From Hemerocallis citrina (taxonomy: Eukaryota > Streptophyta > Magnoliopsida > Asparagales > Asphodelaceae): a stretch of 64,000 bases of DNA. The DNA is taken from positions 175,556,004-175,620,003 of the forward strand of contig CM030368.1 of the NCBI GenBank assembly GCA_017893485.1, written 5' to 3'. Every line of letters starts with the position of its first letter. Position 1 is the stretch's first letter. The position numbers and the translations under genes were made by a program. The notes under the pieces are model-generated. The model saw only the letters and a list, made by a program, of their open reading frames with translations, was not told where the DNA came from and did not search any database. Positions 56,108 to 64,000 of the stretch are shown here, one piece after another.

Positions 56108-58075
56108 TCAGAGCCAATCTTGTGCACACACAAGCGTTTGCACTAGCTTAAGAGTTAAGGAGATCCTAAATGGATCAAGGATACGCCATTCGGTGCTAAA
56201 TGAAGATTCTGAAGCAACAGTTGAAATATTAACAGTCAAGACATCTCCAGCCATTTGAGCAAGAATAGAAAATTTAATTTCATGTTTCCTCCACCAATCA
56301 AGAATTTTAAATTCTTCTTCTTCCTCCTCACATTCTTCTGCCAAGTACTTATCAAATTCAAATTTAGAATCTCCACCTCCAACTTCTTTCTTATACCTCT
56401 GGTAAGATTGTTTATAAATGATTGTACTTTCCACACCAAAAGTGAATGAAGTGCTAAAAGTATTACAAGAGGATGAAGTGGTTGTGTTGGATCAAGTTTT
56501 TTTTTGTACTCATTGTAAATATCAACAACAACTGATAGAGTTTCACCTTTCTTGCAACCAATTCCCCATCATCATCATACTATCTTAAAAATGCGAACTC
56601 CACAGTCTCATCTTATGCCTAGGATCTAGCATCACGACAAGAAATAAATAGAAGTTTACATTTTTCTAAAGTTTCCCAATATTTGTTATATTTGTCTCTC
56701 ACTCTCGAAGCTGCTGAAGCTGAATTCACATCAAGACTGGTTTCCCACTTTTTAATAGGCAATCAACTTCATCTAGCTCAGGCAAAAAATTATTAGCAGT
56801 CACATACAAAGACCCTGATACATTCAAAGTGAGATTATAAAAGTGCTCTAAAAACTGTACAAGTCGCCTCACATTAGCCTAGTCATCATCATCGGGAATC
56901 CCTTCCTCTATTTTGCTCCTAAAGAAAGGATCCATATCATTAAACCGTTCAAAAACTCTTTCAAATTTTTCCACTGTATCCAACATAAGAGATGTGGAAT
57001 TCCACCTAGTGGCAACAACAAGACACAACACACGCTTACTCTCAATTTTTCAATCTCAATACATTCCTTAAATTTTCTTATACGAGAAGGAAATTGTCTA
57101 ATATATTTCACTGCCCCACGAACACGAGAAACTGATTTTCACATCTACTTAACCCCATCCCGCACTATGAGATTTAGTATATGTGCAACACACCTCATAT
57201 GAAGATACTTGCAATTAAGAACACTATTATCCCAATTGTTAATTTTCTTCTTTAAGTGATTGACAATGATATCATTTGAGCTTGCATTATCAACTGTTAT
57301 TGAATTTACTTTATCAATACCCCACTCCAACAGGCATTTTTCAAATACAATGCCTAATCCCTCACCTTTATGAGTAGAAATTGGACAAAAATTCAAATCA
57401 TTTTGTGCATTTTCCAGTTATTGTCAATGAAGTGGGCAGTGACACACATATAATGTATTCTTTGTAAAGAGGTCAAAGTATATGTGGTGATGGATACTTT
57501 TTGATATGACTCTTTCAAGAACTTTTTCAATTACCGCTTCTCATCAACACACATTTCATAAATGTCTCTTGTGACTGTCGAACGTGAATGAATATAAAAC
57601 ATAGGATAACAAATATACATGAATTTACAAAACCCATGATGCTTAACATGAATAATGGAAGCTCATCAACTATTACTATGTATGCTAGACCCTTCCTAGT
57701 TTCATCTTGGTTAAAATCCAATTAGTTAAGACCCTCCCCCTTTTCACTTTTATGAACCGGCTGTAAACTCCAGAGATTTTGAGAAGTATCCTTATTGTGT
57801 GGATTAGCCCAACAAATACCTATGTGATTTTTCATAGCTGTTGTCCCATATTTCTTAGGATCAACACTAAATGACTTCCCACTATAATTACACTTTCCTT
57901 TCACACTTCCATCCATCTTATTGAACTTAGTAAAATGTAGCCATACTTCGAACCTAGATTTAATGGGTTTTCTAGTATTTTGTGTAGATTGTGTACTTGC
58001 TTCTGTTTGGCTACTATTATCAATGTTAATGGAATTTGAATCCACACAACCACTACTATCTATATCAAACTTCAT
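56108..58075 (-). pseudogene. hAT transposase pseudogene (BED finger, RNase H-like core, dimerisation domain)
   Basis: Read on the minus strand: a BED-type zinc finger region (KSRFEVWLHFTKFNKMDGSV, KGKCNYSGKSFSVDP, MKNHIGIC, with the second Cys replaced by Ser) at 57950-57800. The core then has SITVDNASSNDIIVNHLKK and YLHMRCVAHILNLIVRDG at 57320-57150, and RIRKFKECIEIEK at 57080. The hAT C-terminal dimerisation domain, MAGDVLTVNISTVASESSFS and then RISLTLKLVQTLVCAQDWL, lies at 56270-56108. Multiple frameshifts and stops break it. The family cuts and pastes DNA in the nucleus. Confidence 0.88.
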
Positions 58076-58259
58076 ACTAGTATCGCACTAGTACACTACC
58101 ACTACAACCAGTCAACCACCAAGTCTTGAAATGCAATCTACAAATTTAACAAATTTAAATAAATTTAAATTAAACCCAATTACACAAATTTGACTTATCA
58201 TTTTCTAGTTATCAATGAATTTACAAATTACAACACTTTAAACTTTCAAGTTCAATTTA

Positions 58260-58740
58260 TATCATGAGACTTGAGACGAGGCCGCACCGCGGTGGTGGAA
58301 AGATCAAGAGGAGGCGGCATGGAGAGATCAAGAGTGGGGTGAGAGGTCGTGACTTCCAGAGGCTAGGAGTTCTTGAGCAGGGCAAAGGGGTTGCTGAGGG
58401 AGGCTGTAGAATGGGTTTGAGGGAGTATTACAGCAGATTAGACATAAGGGAATTGGGGATTGGATCCCTTGAGTTGCGAATCGCAAGGAGGCGGCGTGGA
58501 AGACGTCTAAAGGGGGTGGTGTGTCGGTGTGGATAGGTGGAGCTTGTTAGAGAGGAGAAGTTTCGATCAGGGATTTGGGGATTTGGGGGGATTCGGGGGA
58601 TGAGTTTGGCCCTTTCGGGGATCGACGTTTTGGAGAGGAGAAGAAGATAATTGCGGCTACTAGGGTTTCCAAATGAGAGGACTTGAGGAGGAGAATAAAG
58701 ACAGTAGTAGACTGTAAAGAATTTTCGACCATTGATCTTG
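58260..58740. other. GC-rich upstream region of the hAT transposase
   Basis: This G-rich block (plus strand) lies between the BED finger and the hAT right end. It is likely the leader or promoter region of the transposase gene. No domain is seen in its frames. Confidence 0.4.
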
Positions 58741-59441
58741 TTCAATCTAGATCCTAGGGCTAGGAATGTTTGGGAACATGACTGTTCATTTTTTTTGGTT
58801 CGTTTTTTTGAAACACCAATTGAACTCCGAACCGAACTCCCTCTAAAAACTATGGTTCGGTTCAAAACCGAACCGAAAACCCTAAAAATTGAACTGAATT
58901 GCAAAATTTCAGTTCGGTTCGGTAATTAGTTTTAACCGAACTGCGAACAACTACCCTCCATTTTTTGGTTTTTTCTTTTGTTTTTTTTTGTGGCGGAACA
59001 ACACATCATGTACCGTCCGAGGGTTTTTTTCGGATTTAAAAAAAAAAGGTTAGGGAGGGACGGAACATGTTGTCCCGTCCAAGCTTAAAATGTTATCGAA
59101 CGGGACAACTTCTATCGACCGATCCATTTTTTTAACAAATAATTTGCAATTTCTTAGGACGGAACAAGATGTTCTCTACAGTCGTTTTTTTTAATAAAAA
59201 ATTTGAAAAAAATATGGGATGAAACATCATTTTTCGTCCGAACCATTTAAAAATATAGAAAATTAAGTTGACGAAACTTTTTTTTTCATCCCATATATTT
59301 TGGCAATTGCCAAACCCGTTCTCAAATTTGAGAAGTTACTGTTCACCAATTCTCAAAATTTGGTCAAATGAGAAACGATTGCAGCACCTCATTTGCCAAA
59401 ATATGAGAATTTTGGCAAAATGAAAAATGAGTGTGCTCTTA

Positions 59442-60174
59442 GAGCATCCACAGTCGTTTTCTATAATTCCCATATTCTCAAATTTTTGCAAACGAATAGA
59501 AAAGGAGCGCTGCAGTCGTTTCTCATATTCCCAAAATATGGCAAACTTCCAATTTCCATTTCTCAAATATGAGAAACGAACTGAGCTTTCTCAAATTATA
59601 AAGGACGGGGTATGATACCCCGTCTCTTCGATATAATAATTTTTTAATCGTATCAGACGGACGATCATATACCGTCTCTCCTATTTTCTTAAATTTTTTT
59701 TTAAAAGGTCGGACAGGGAATGATACCCCGGACGGGGTATCAAACCCCGTCTCTCCCTTTTTTTTATTTGTTTTCTTTTCGTTTCTTTTTTTTTAATAAA
59801 ACGAATGGCCAGGATTGAGCGATAGGAAAAAAAAAAATATGGTGGGACGGGGACACATACCCCGGACGGGGTATGATACCCCGTCCAGTAAAGGAGGAGC
59901 CATTAATGCTTTGCAGGGTACTTTTAGGAGTAGTTAGTATATTAATTAGGTTTAGTTATTTTTATATTATTTAATTTAGTTAATTAATATAGTTTAATAG
60001 TTAATAAGTAATTAACTTTTTTTAATTTATTTGAAACGATCGGACGGTATATCATGTACCGTCTCTCTAAAAAATAGAAAAAATATAGCAAACGACGACT
60101 GCAGTGAACGATCGTATTTGCTATTACTGTAGCTGCCATATTATAGCAAATGCGAAAAACGACTGTGGATGCTC
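59442..60174. mobile_element. PIF/Harbinger-like element, inner (733 bp)
   Basis: The ends GAGCATCCACAGTCGTTTTC and, read inward from the right, GAGCATCCACAGTCGTTTTT match over about 19 bp. TTA flanks it on both sides (59439-59441 and 60175-60177), the usual 3-bp duplication of this superfamily. It is noncoding and carries GACGGGGTATCATACC palindromes. Confidence 0.85.
59605..59890. repeat. GGACGGGGTATGATACCCCG palindromes
   Basis: Long palindromes of the form GACGGGGTAT-ATACCCCGTC occur at 59605, 59720-59745 and 59855-59885, with half-sites between and a related GGACGGTATATCATGTACCG at 60052-60071. Confidence 0.85.
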
Positions 60175-60177
60175 TTA

Positions 60178-60640
60178 CTCTTTATAAATTCAATCGACTG
60201 TAAACACAGTTAAAATACATCAACTATTCTCAAATTCGTTTCAGTTTTCTTAAAAAGTTGACAAGTTTACAAAGCATCTTTGTAACTTAATCTATTTCCT
60301 CTTATTTCCTATCCAAATTGGTCATCAGTCTTTTGAATATCAAGTACACGAAGTTTGAGGTAACTTAGAGAGGTAAATAAAAAATGAGGTTCATGATATT
60401 CAAATATTTGTCAGGGGTATAAATGTTAAATGACATTTTCTGATACTTCATTTCCATGTACGGTGCGTATAAGATCAACCTATAGGAAAGACCATGAACC
60501 GTCCAAGTGAAAGTACAAATCATACTTAGTGCTTTACCCCACATCTAACTGTCCAGACCCCACTTAGCCCCACGTGTCCTTTCTTGCCTTTTCCCTAGTC
60601 GCGTGTTTAAAACTGATTAGCAATTAATTAATTAATTAAT
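60178..60640 (+). other. Upstream region of the host gene
   Basis: No coding frame. It ends with an AATT-rich tract (60622-60642) next to the TATA box. It may hold promoter elements of the gene that follows. Confidence 0.45.
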
Positions 60641-60647
60641 TATTTAT

Positions 60648-60655
60648 TATATATT
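60648..60655 (+). promoter_or_regulatory. Probable TATA box of host gene
   Basis: TATATATT lies about 30 bp before a TTCTTCTTCATTCC stretch typical of plant transcription starts. A CT-rich tract (60732-60749) follows, often found in plant 5' UTRs. Confidence 0.5.
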
Positions 60656-60679
60656 TTGAAAAGATGCTTCTTCTTCATT

Positions 60680-60878
60680 CCTAATTCTGAGAAAGAGGGG
60701 GTCTTTTCTTCCAGTTTCATCTTCAACCCCTCTCTCTCTCTCTCTCTTCAACTGGGTATTGGAGATTTGGGATTCTGAATTCATTCAATTCAGAGAAGAT
60801 TATTTTTTCTGCGTTTGGAAGCTTGCTCTTTTAAGCAAGAACAAGGAGGCGATGCACTGGATTTGAATCGTGAATTGG
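60680..60878 (+). other. Untranslated first exon of host gene (inferred)
   Basis: The stretch from the inferred start to GTGAATTGG lies before a donor-like GGTACATT (GT at 60879). It contains the CT tract and a short upstream open frame. The intron would run to the acceptor TTTTTGTTTCAG at 61305, 427 bp. The end points are inferred. Confidence 0.5.
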
Positions 60879-61305
60879 GTACATTTTTTTCCTTCCATTC
60901 TCTAATAATTTACTACTTGTTTTTGAATTTGATACTTGTTTTTCTTCATGCCCATTTTTTTGTTGTCTTTAAAATTGATCTAATTTGCTTCAGATTCGGT
61001 TGATGTTGACAGGAGTAATACTGGGCCTTTTGTCCTCTTTGTTAATATTATATTTGATTATTCATTATTTAATTTGCATTTTGATATATTACACCCAAGT
61101 TTGGATCTTTAAGTTGTTCATGATGTAAGATTATCGCATAGAGCTGCGAGTGTTTAAAGGGGCATCTGTTATTTCTGGTCATAATTTGTGATATATTGTG
61201 AAATTGGAAGAAAAGTTCTATATGTTATAGAGTTTTAGATATATAGGCTATTGTTAATGTGTTAGCATCTTTGTGTTTATTGTTTATCTGCCATTTTTGT
61301 TTCAG

Positions 61306-61414
61306 CACATTCCTTCTTTGGAATCAAGGGAAGGCTCCTAGGAAGATAATTAATGGCCTCAGAAAGGGATGTGTTTGACATTACAGGACCCGTATATTTG
61401 ACTTCTGTAGATTG
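61306..61414 (+). CDS. First coding exon of a probable alpha/beta-hydrolase gene (At4g10955-like)
   Basis: The exon starts after a strong acceptor (TTTGTTTCAG). The ATG at 61353 reads MASERDVFDITGPVYLTSVD, with the next Trp codon split by a perfect donor GTAAGT at 61415. From memory, plant lipase-class-3 / GDSL esterase-like proteins such as At4g10955 begin MAS-RDIF-LSGP--LT-VDW, with an intron soon after. The coding part is only 62 bp, so the family call is tentative, but the exon structure is good. The remaining exons must lie beyond 64000 or be displaced by the insertions at 62246 and 63488. It is intact and has no stop, unlike nearly everything else here. Confidence 0.6.
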
Positions 61415-62245
61415 GTAAGTTACTTTGTAATATTCAACTTTTGTTGTTATTGCTCTACTTTAGAATTAAATGGAAAAACGATTATCAGTTGTTTTTATTC
61501 CTTCTCCATGTATTATCTTTTCAGTATTAGAAGGATGTTAAAACACTTTTGGAACAATTAATGTTGAGTCGTAGGAATAAGGAAGCTTACATATGAGTTG
61601 AAGACATCACAAGAAAACAGGCTTGCTATTATCTAGCGAATATTGTTGAATAGTAAAAAGTTGCAAGCTCCTTATTATTAAACGGTGGTCATATCTAGTG
61701 ATCATTGTTTTAAAAATTGGCCCATATTTAAAATAATGGTCATATGAGTATGACTCCTATTTAGTCACCATTGTAGTCTCTAGTGACTATTGATTTCAAC
61801 ATTTGCTGACATGACAGATTTATTACCGATTTGAAGTTTCAATTCATGTTTGAAGTATCTATGTCGTTATCTTACTTTTACCGTGTTGCAGTTTGAATAT
61901 TGTCATCTGAGGTTCTGTGATGTCCCTAAATTTGTGTTGCGGAAATGTCATCTTTGGGGCGCATGACATAGCGACATATATACAATAACACCCATACACA
62001 TGCCAAGCCCGTAGTAATAAACAAAGAAACTCTTGGTCTAAATCATTCTACTTGAAATAATTCCTCAATAAAATTAAATGTTTACCAACAATTTTTTGTT
62101 AACACTTGTTTTTAACGAACTCGAAATTCACTAAACTACATACTCGAATAAATACACTAAAAATAGAGTATCTAAAGACTTACTCCGACAGACTTCTTGG
62201 GAAGATCCACACCTTGCTATCCTCTAAGACTCACCACATTCCACT
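61415..62245 (+). other. Intron of the host gene up to the retroelement
   Basis: It starts with GTAAGT and is T-rich. A patch at 61660-61800 has repeated GGTCATAT-TAGT-A-CATTG phrases. From 61917 the composition changes (TGATGTCCCTAAATTTG), probably an old LTR fragment. Confidence 0.45.
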
Positions 62246-62826
62246 TGATATGGCTAAAAATAGAACCAAATCGGGACCATTCAAATTGGGTACGAATCTT
62301 AAAGTTCTGAGGGGTAAAACGGTAATTTCACATACAAACGAGTCTGAAATGGAAACTGGATCTTTCTTCAAAGCCCAATAATCCATAAACGGATCAGCCC
62401 TACTGGGTATGGGTAGCAACCCTTACAAACCAACCCAGATGGATAAAGAGTAATTCAAATTCATAGTTATCTCTATGAAACGATTTAAACTCTACATCTT
62501 ATCCAAAAACACATCGGAAAGTAGAAATACATCCTTATCTCGAAACGGGTCTTTAAAGCGACTATAAATACCCCTCTCCCCCCACCATAACAATATGATC
62601 AATCTTTTTCTACCTAAAGCTCTTTCATAATCTTCTTGATTACCGACAAAAGCGTCGGAGGGTTCGTCGTCGGGATCCATCCCGGTATATCGAACTTTTT
62701 TGCAGGTCAATGGCAGCGGCGAGAAACCAGTCAAACGTCGGTGAAGGTCAACATGTTTGCTTTTATTGTTTCCAAAAGAACCCACAAATTCATCTATTTG
62801 CTCCCACACCAAAATTAGTAGCAACA
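62246..62826 (+). repeat. LTR of a second Tat-type gypsy copy
   Basis: It starts TGATATGGCTAAAAAT and ends TAGTAGCAACA, 581 bp, and is the counterpart of 16287-16866. TATAAATA at 62573-62580 would be its promoter. Confidence 0.85.
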
Positions 62827-62828
62827 GA

Positions 62829-62848
62829 TTGGCACCGTCTGTGGGAAA
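62829..62848 (+). promoter_or_regulatory. Primer binding site of the second Tat copy
   Basis: TTGGCACCGTCTGTGGGAAA lies two bases after the LTR, confirming it as the 5' LTR of a plus-strand element. Confidence 0.85.
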
Positions 62849-63487
62849 CAAAAAAGCAATCCAACCTTACTTCATCAGCGGAAGTAGTTTCAAACTATGC
62901 ATCCACAAGAGAAGGGAAAAGCAGTGGTCTCCAGCCGAAGAGCCACTCTTCCTCCTCCAGTTCAAGATGTTCTTCCTCAACAGCCTCCTCAACAGGTTCC
63001 TCCAGGGTCTCGGGGGGCTGCCCAGGGGGGACTATCGTCGGAGTCGTCCAAAGCAACATCCTCTACATGATCATATTGCGGTCCACAATCCTTCAGTTGA
63101 CTCTATGGCTTCTCAAAGTCCTTTTGAGCAGGATCTCCGTCAAGTGATTGTTAACCGTCAACAGGGGGTTGACCTCCGAACTTGCTTGAATGGATGGCGA
63201 ACCCTTGAGGGAGTCCATCAACCTGAGCACCCAGGGGTCTCGAGAGTTCGGACCCCCGCAGACTGAGGACCAAAAGATCTCCCCCTAGGAGGCGAAGAGA
63301 GTTCCCTCCACATCGTCGGTAGAGAAGTCATACTCCAGTAAGTCAAGCCACACATAGGGACTGCCAAGCTGGAGGGGCACCAGTCACAAGGGCGGAGTTC
63401 CAGAATTTTCAAGAAGCCGTTCTGCAGGCCCTCAATGTCGCTCCCAACGACGAGCAACGGGCGCCCAGTCCTCAACCTGCCCCAAGC
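62849..63487 (+). pseudogene. Gag leader and gag N-terminus of the second Tat copy, truncated
   Basis: The plus strand at 63380-63487 reads APVTRAEFQNFQEAVLQALN and then VAPNDEQRAPSPQPAPS, matching the gag at 15750-15640 (minus). Upstream frames are broken. The gag is cut at 63487 by the hAT end. Confidence 0.8.
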
Positions 63488-64000
63488 TAGGGCTGTTCAC
63501 ACTTTGGTTAAAACCAATTACCGAACCGAACCGAAATTTGCCAATTTGGTTCGGTTTTTCGGTTCGTTTTTGTTCCGAACCGGAGTTTTTATAGAGAGTT
63601 CGGTTTGGTTTTTGGTTGGCTTTTGAATAAACCGAACCGAAACAAAAACCGATGTTTTTTTGGACCCATGGTTTTTTTGAACCGAAACTTATAAGATCAT
63701 CCCTAATAAGTTCCTTCCTTGTTTTGACTAAGGATGATGCTAGTAGAGGGGTCTCATGGTTTTTTTTTAGAATAATGGGACTGACTGACTGTTGATTATT
63801 TGTTAGAATTATGAATTGGGTTGAATTGGAGTTTAAAATGTGGTGGTTTAAATTTTTGATGCTATATATATATATGTAACGTGAATGAATTTGATGTTGA
63901 ACTACGCATTTATATGGGTAGGTTCTACTACTAGTAGAAATCACGCTGATGTTGCTTCAAGAACTACTGCTCCTCAAGGAGTTTATGGAAAGGGCAAACA
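63488..64000 (+). mobile_element. Left end of another hAT element, continues past window
   Basis: TAGGGCTGTTCACACTTTGG, then TTAAAACCAATTACCGAACC, matches the transposase-5' end of the hAT at 58958 read inward. CGGTTCGG-type repeats follow to 63660. A possible exon at 63921-64000 (STTSRNHADVASRTTAPQGV) after an AG could start its protein. Orientation is plus, with the rest outside. Confidence 0.7.

Larger units (their letters stand above)
53709..58958 (-). mobile_element. Degenerate autonomous hAT transposon
   Basis: The left end GAGGGATGTAAACCTGTTCA and the right end, read inward, GAGGGTAGTTGTTCGC are related. Both continue into clusters of CGGTT-AAACCGAACCGAA. The transposase relic lies at 56108-58075 on the minus strand. 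The low-coordinate third is filled with minisatellite repeats. An 8-bp duplication is not clear. Confidence 0.8.
53416..59438. mobile_element. PIF/Harbinger-like element, outer, split by hAT
   Basis: The left end GAGCATCCGCACCCGTTTTT and the right end, read inward, GAGCACACTCATTTTTCATT are similar. Both continue with blocks of GCCAAAAT / CAAATGA. TTA follows the right end. Without the hAT (53709-58958) the element is about 770 bp and noncoding. Confidence 0.65.

Noticed and set aside
60815..61003. Upstream frame reading EACSFKQEQGGDALDLNRELG as the host protein start
   Set aside because: It lacks an ATG start and runs into the inferred intron; the ATG at 61353 has better context and a recognised N-terminus.

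Overview
The window is plant nuclear DNA. It shows Ty1/copia and Ty3/gypsy elements with tRNA-Met-type primer sites, a plant-type LINE, hAT, CACTA, PIF/Harbinger-like and Helitron-like elements, a plant mobile domain (PMD) reading frame, and two short exons that look like the first exons of plant genes. Nearly everything is nested transposon sequence; most coding regions carry stops or frameshifts. The species cannot be told from the sequence.

Region 1-16866 is a three-level nest. The outer layer is a minus-strand Ty3/gypsy element of the Tat type (gag, protease, RT, RNase H, second RNase H, integrase) whose 5' LTR is 16287-16866 and whose 3' end lies off the left edge. Its RT is split by a 3.26-kb solo LTR (2392-13473, target duplication CAAAC). 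That solo LTR is itself split by a nearly intact copia element (5606-13418, duplication TAAAG).

Region 16867-23124 holds a second, chromovirus-like gypsy on the minus strand. Its 3.1-kb LTR has pol 3' sequence on one side and gag-protease on the other. The truncated pol abuts a PMD pseudogene.

Region 23125-26928 is mostly noncoding, with a palindromic repeat block, a 30-bp tandem repeat and one exon-like open stretch.

Region 26929-33420 is a non-autonomous LTR element on the minus strand with 173-bp LTRs. It is interrupted by a second solo LTR (27159-30415, duplication ATGTT) and a Helitron (32739-33359) sitting in one LTR. Its interior carries a captured piece of a sugar-phosphate translocator gene.

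Region 33968-39971 is a roughly 6-kb CACTA element with no visible transposase. It contains a Helitron fragment, a long-inverted-repeat element and two MITEs separated by TA arrays.

Region 40773-53293 has another Helitron, a probable DUF1442 first exon (42349-42402), a short-LTR copia (42493-47107) just downstream of it, a hAT MITE with an 8-bp duplication, several tiny Helitron-like repeats and a 5'-truncated LINE.

Region 53416-60174 has two PIF/Harbinger-like elements sharing a TTA. The left one contains a degenerate autonomous hAT with internal minisatellites.

Region 60450-61414 is the best host-gene candidate: promoter, untranslated first exon, intron and first coding exon of a probable alpha/beta-hydrolase. 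A Tat-type gypsy LTR and gag fragment (62246-63487), cut by the end of another hAT (63488 onward), lie in the following intron or flank.
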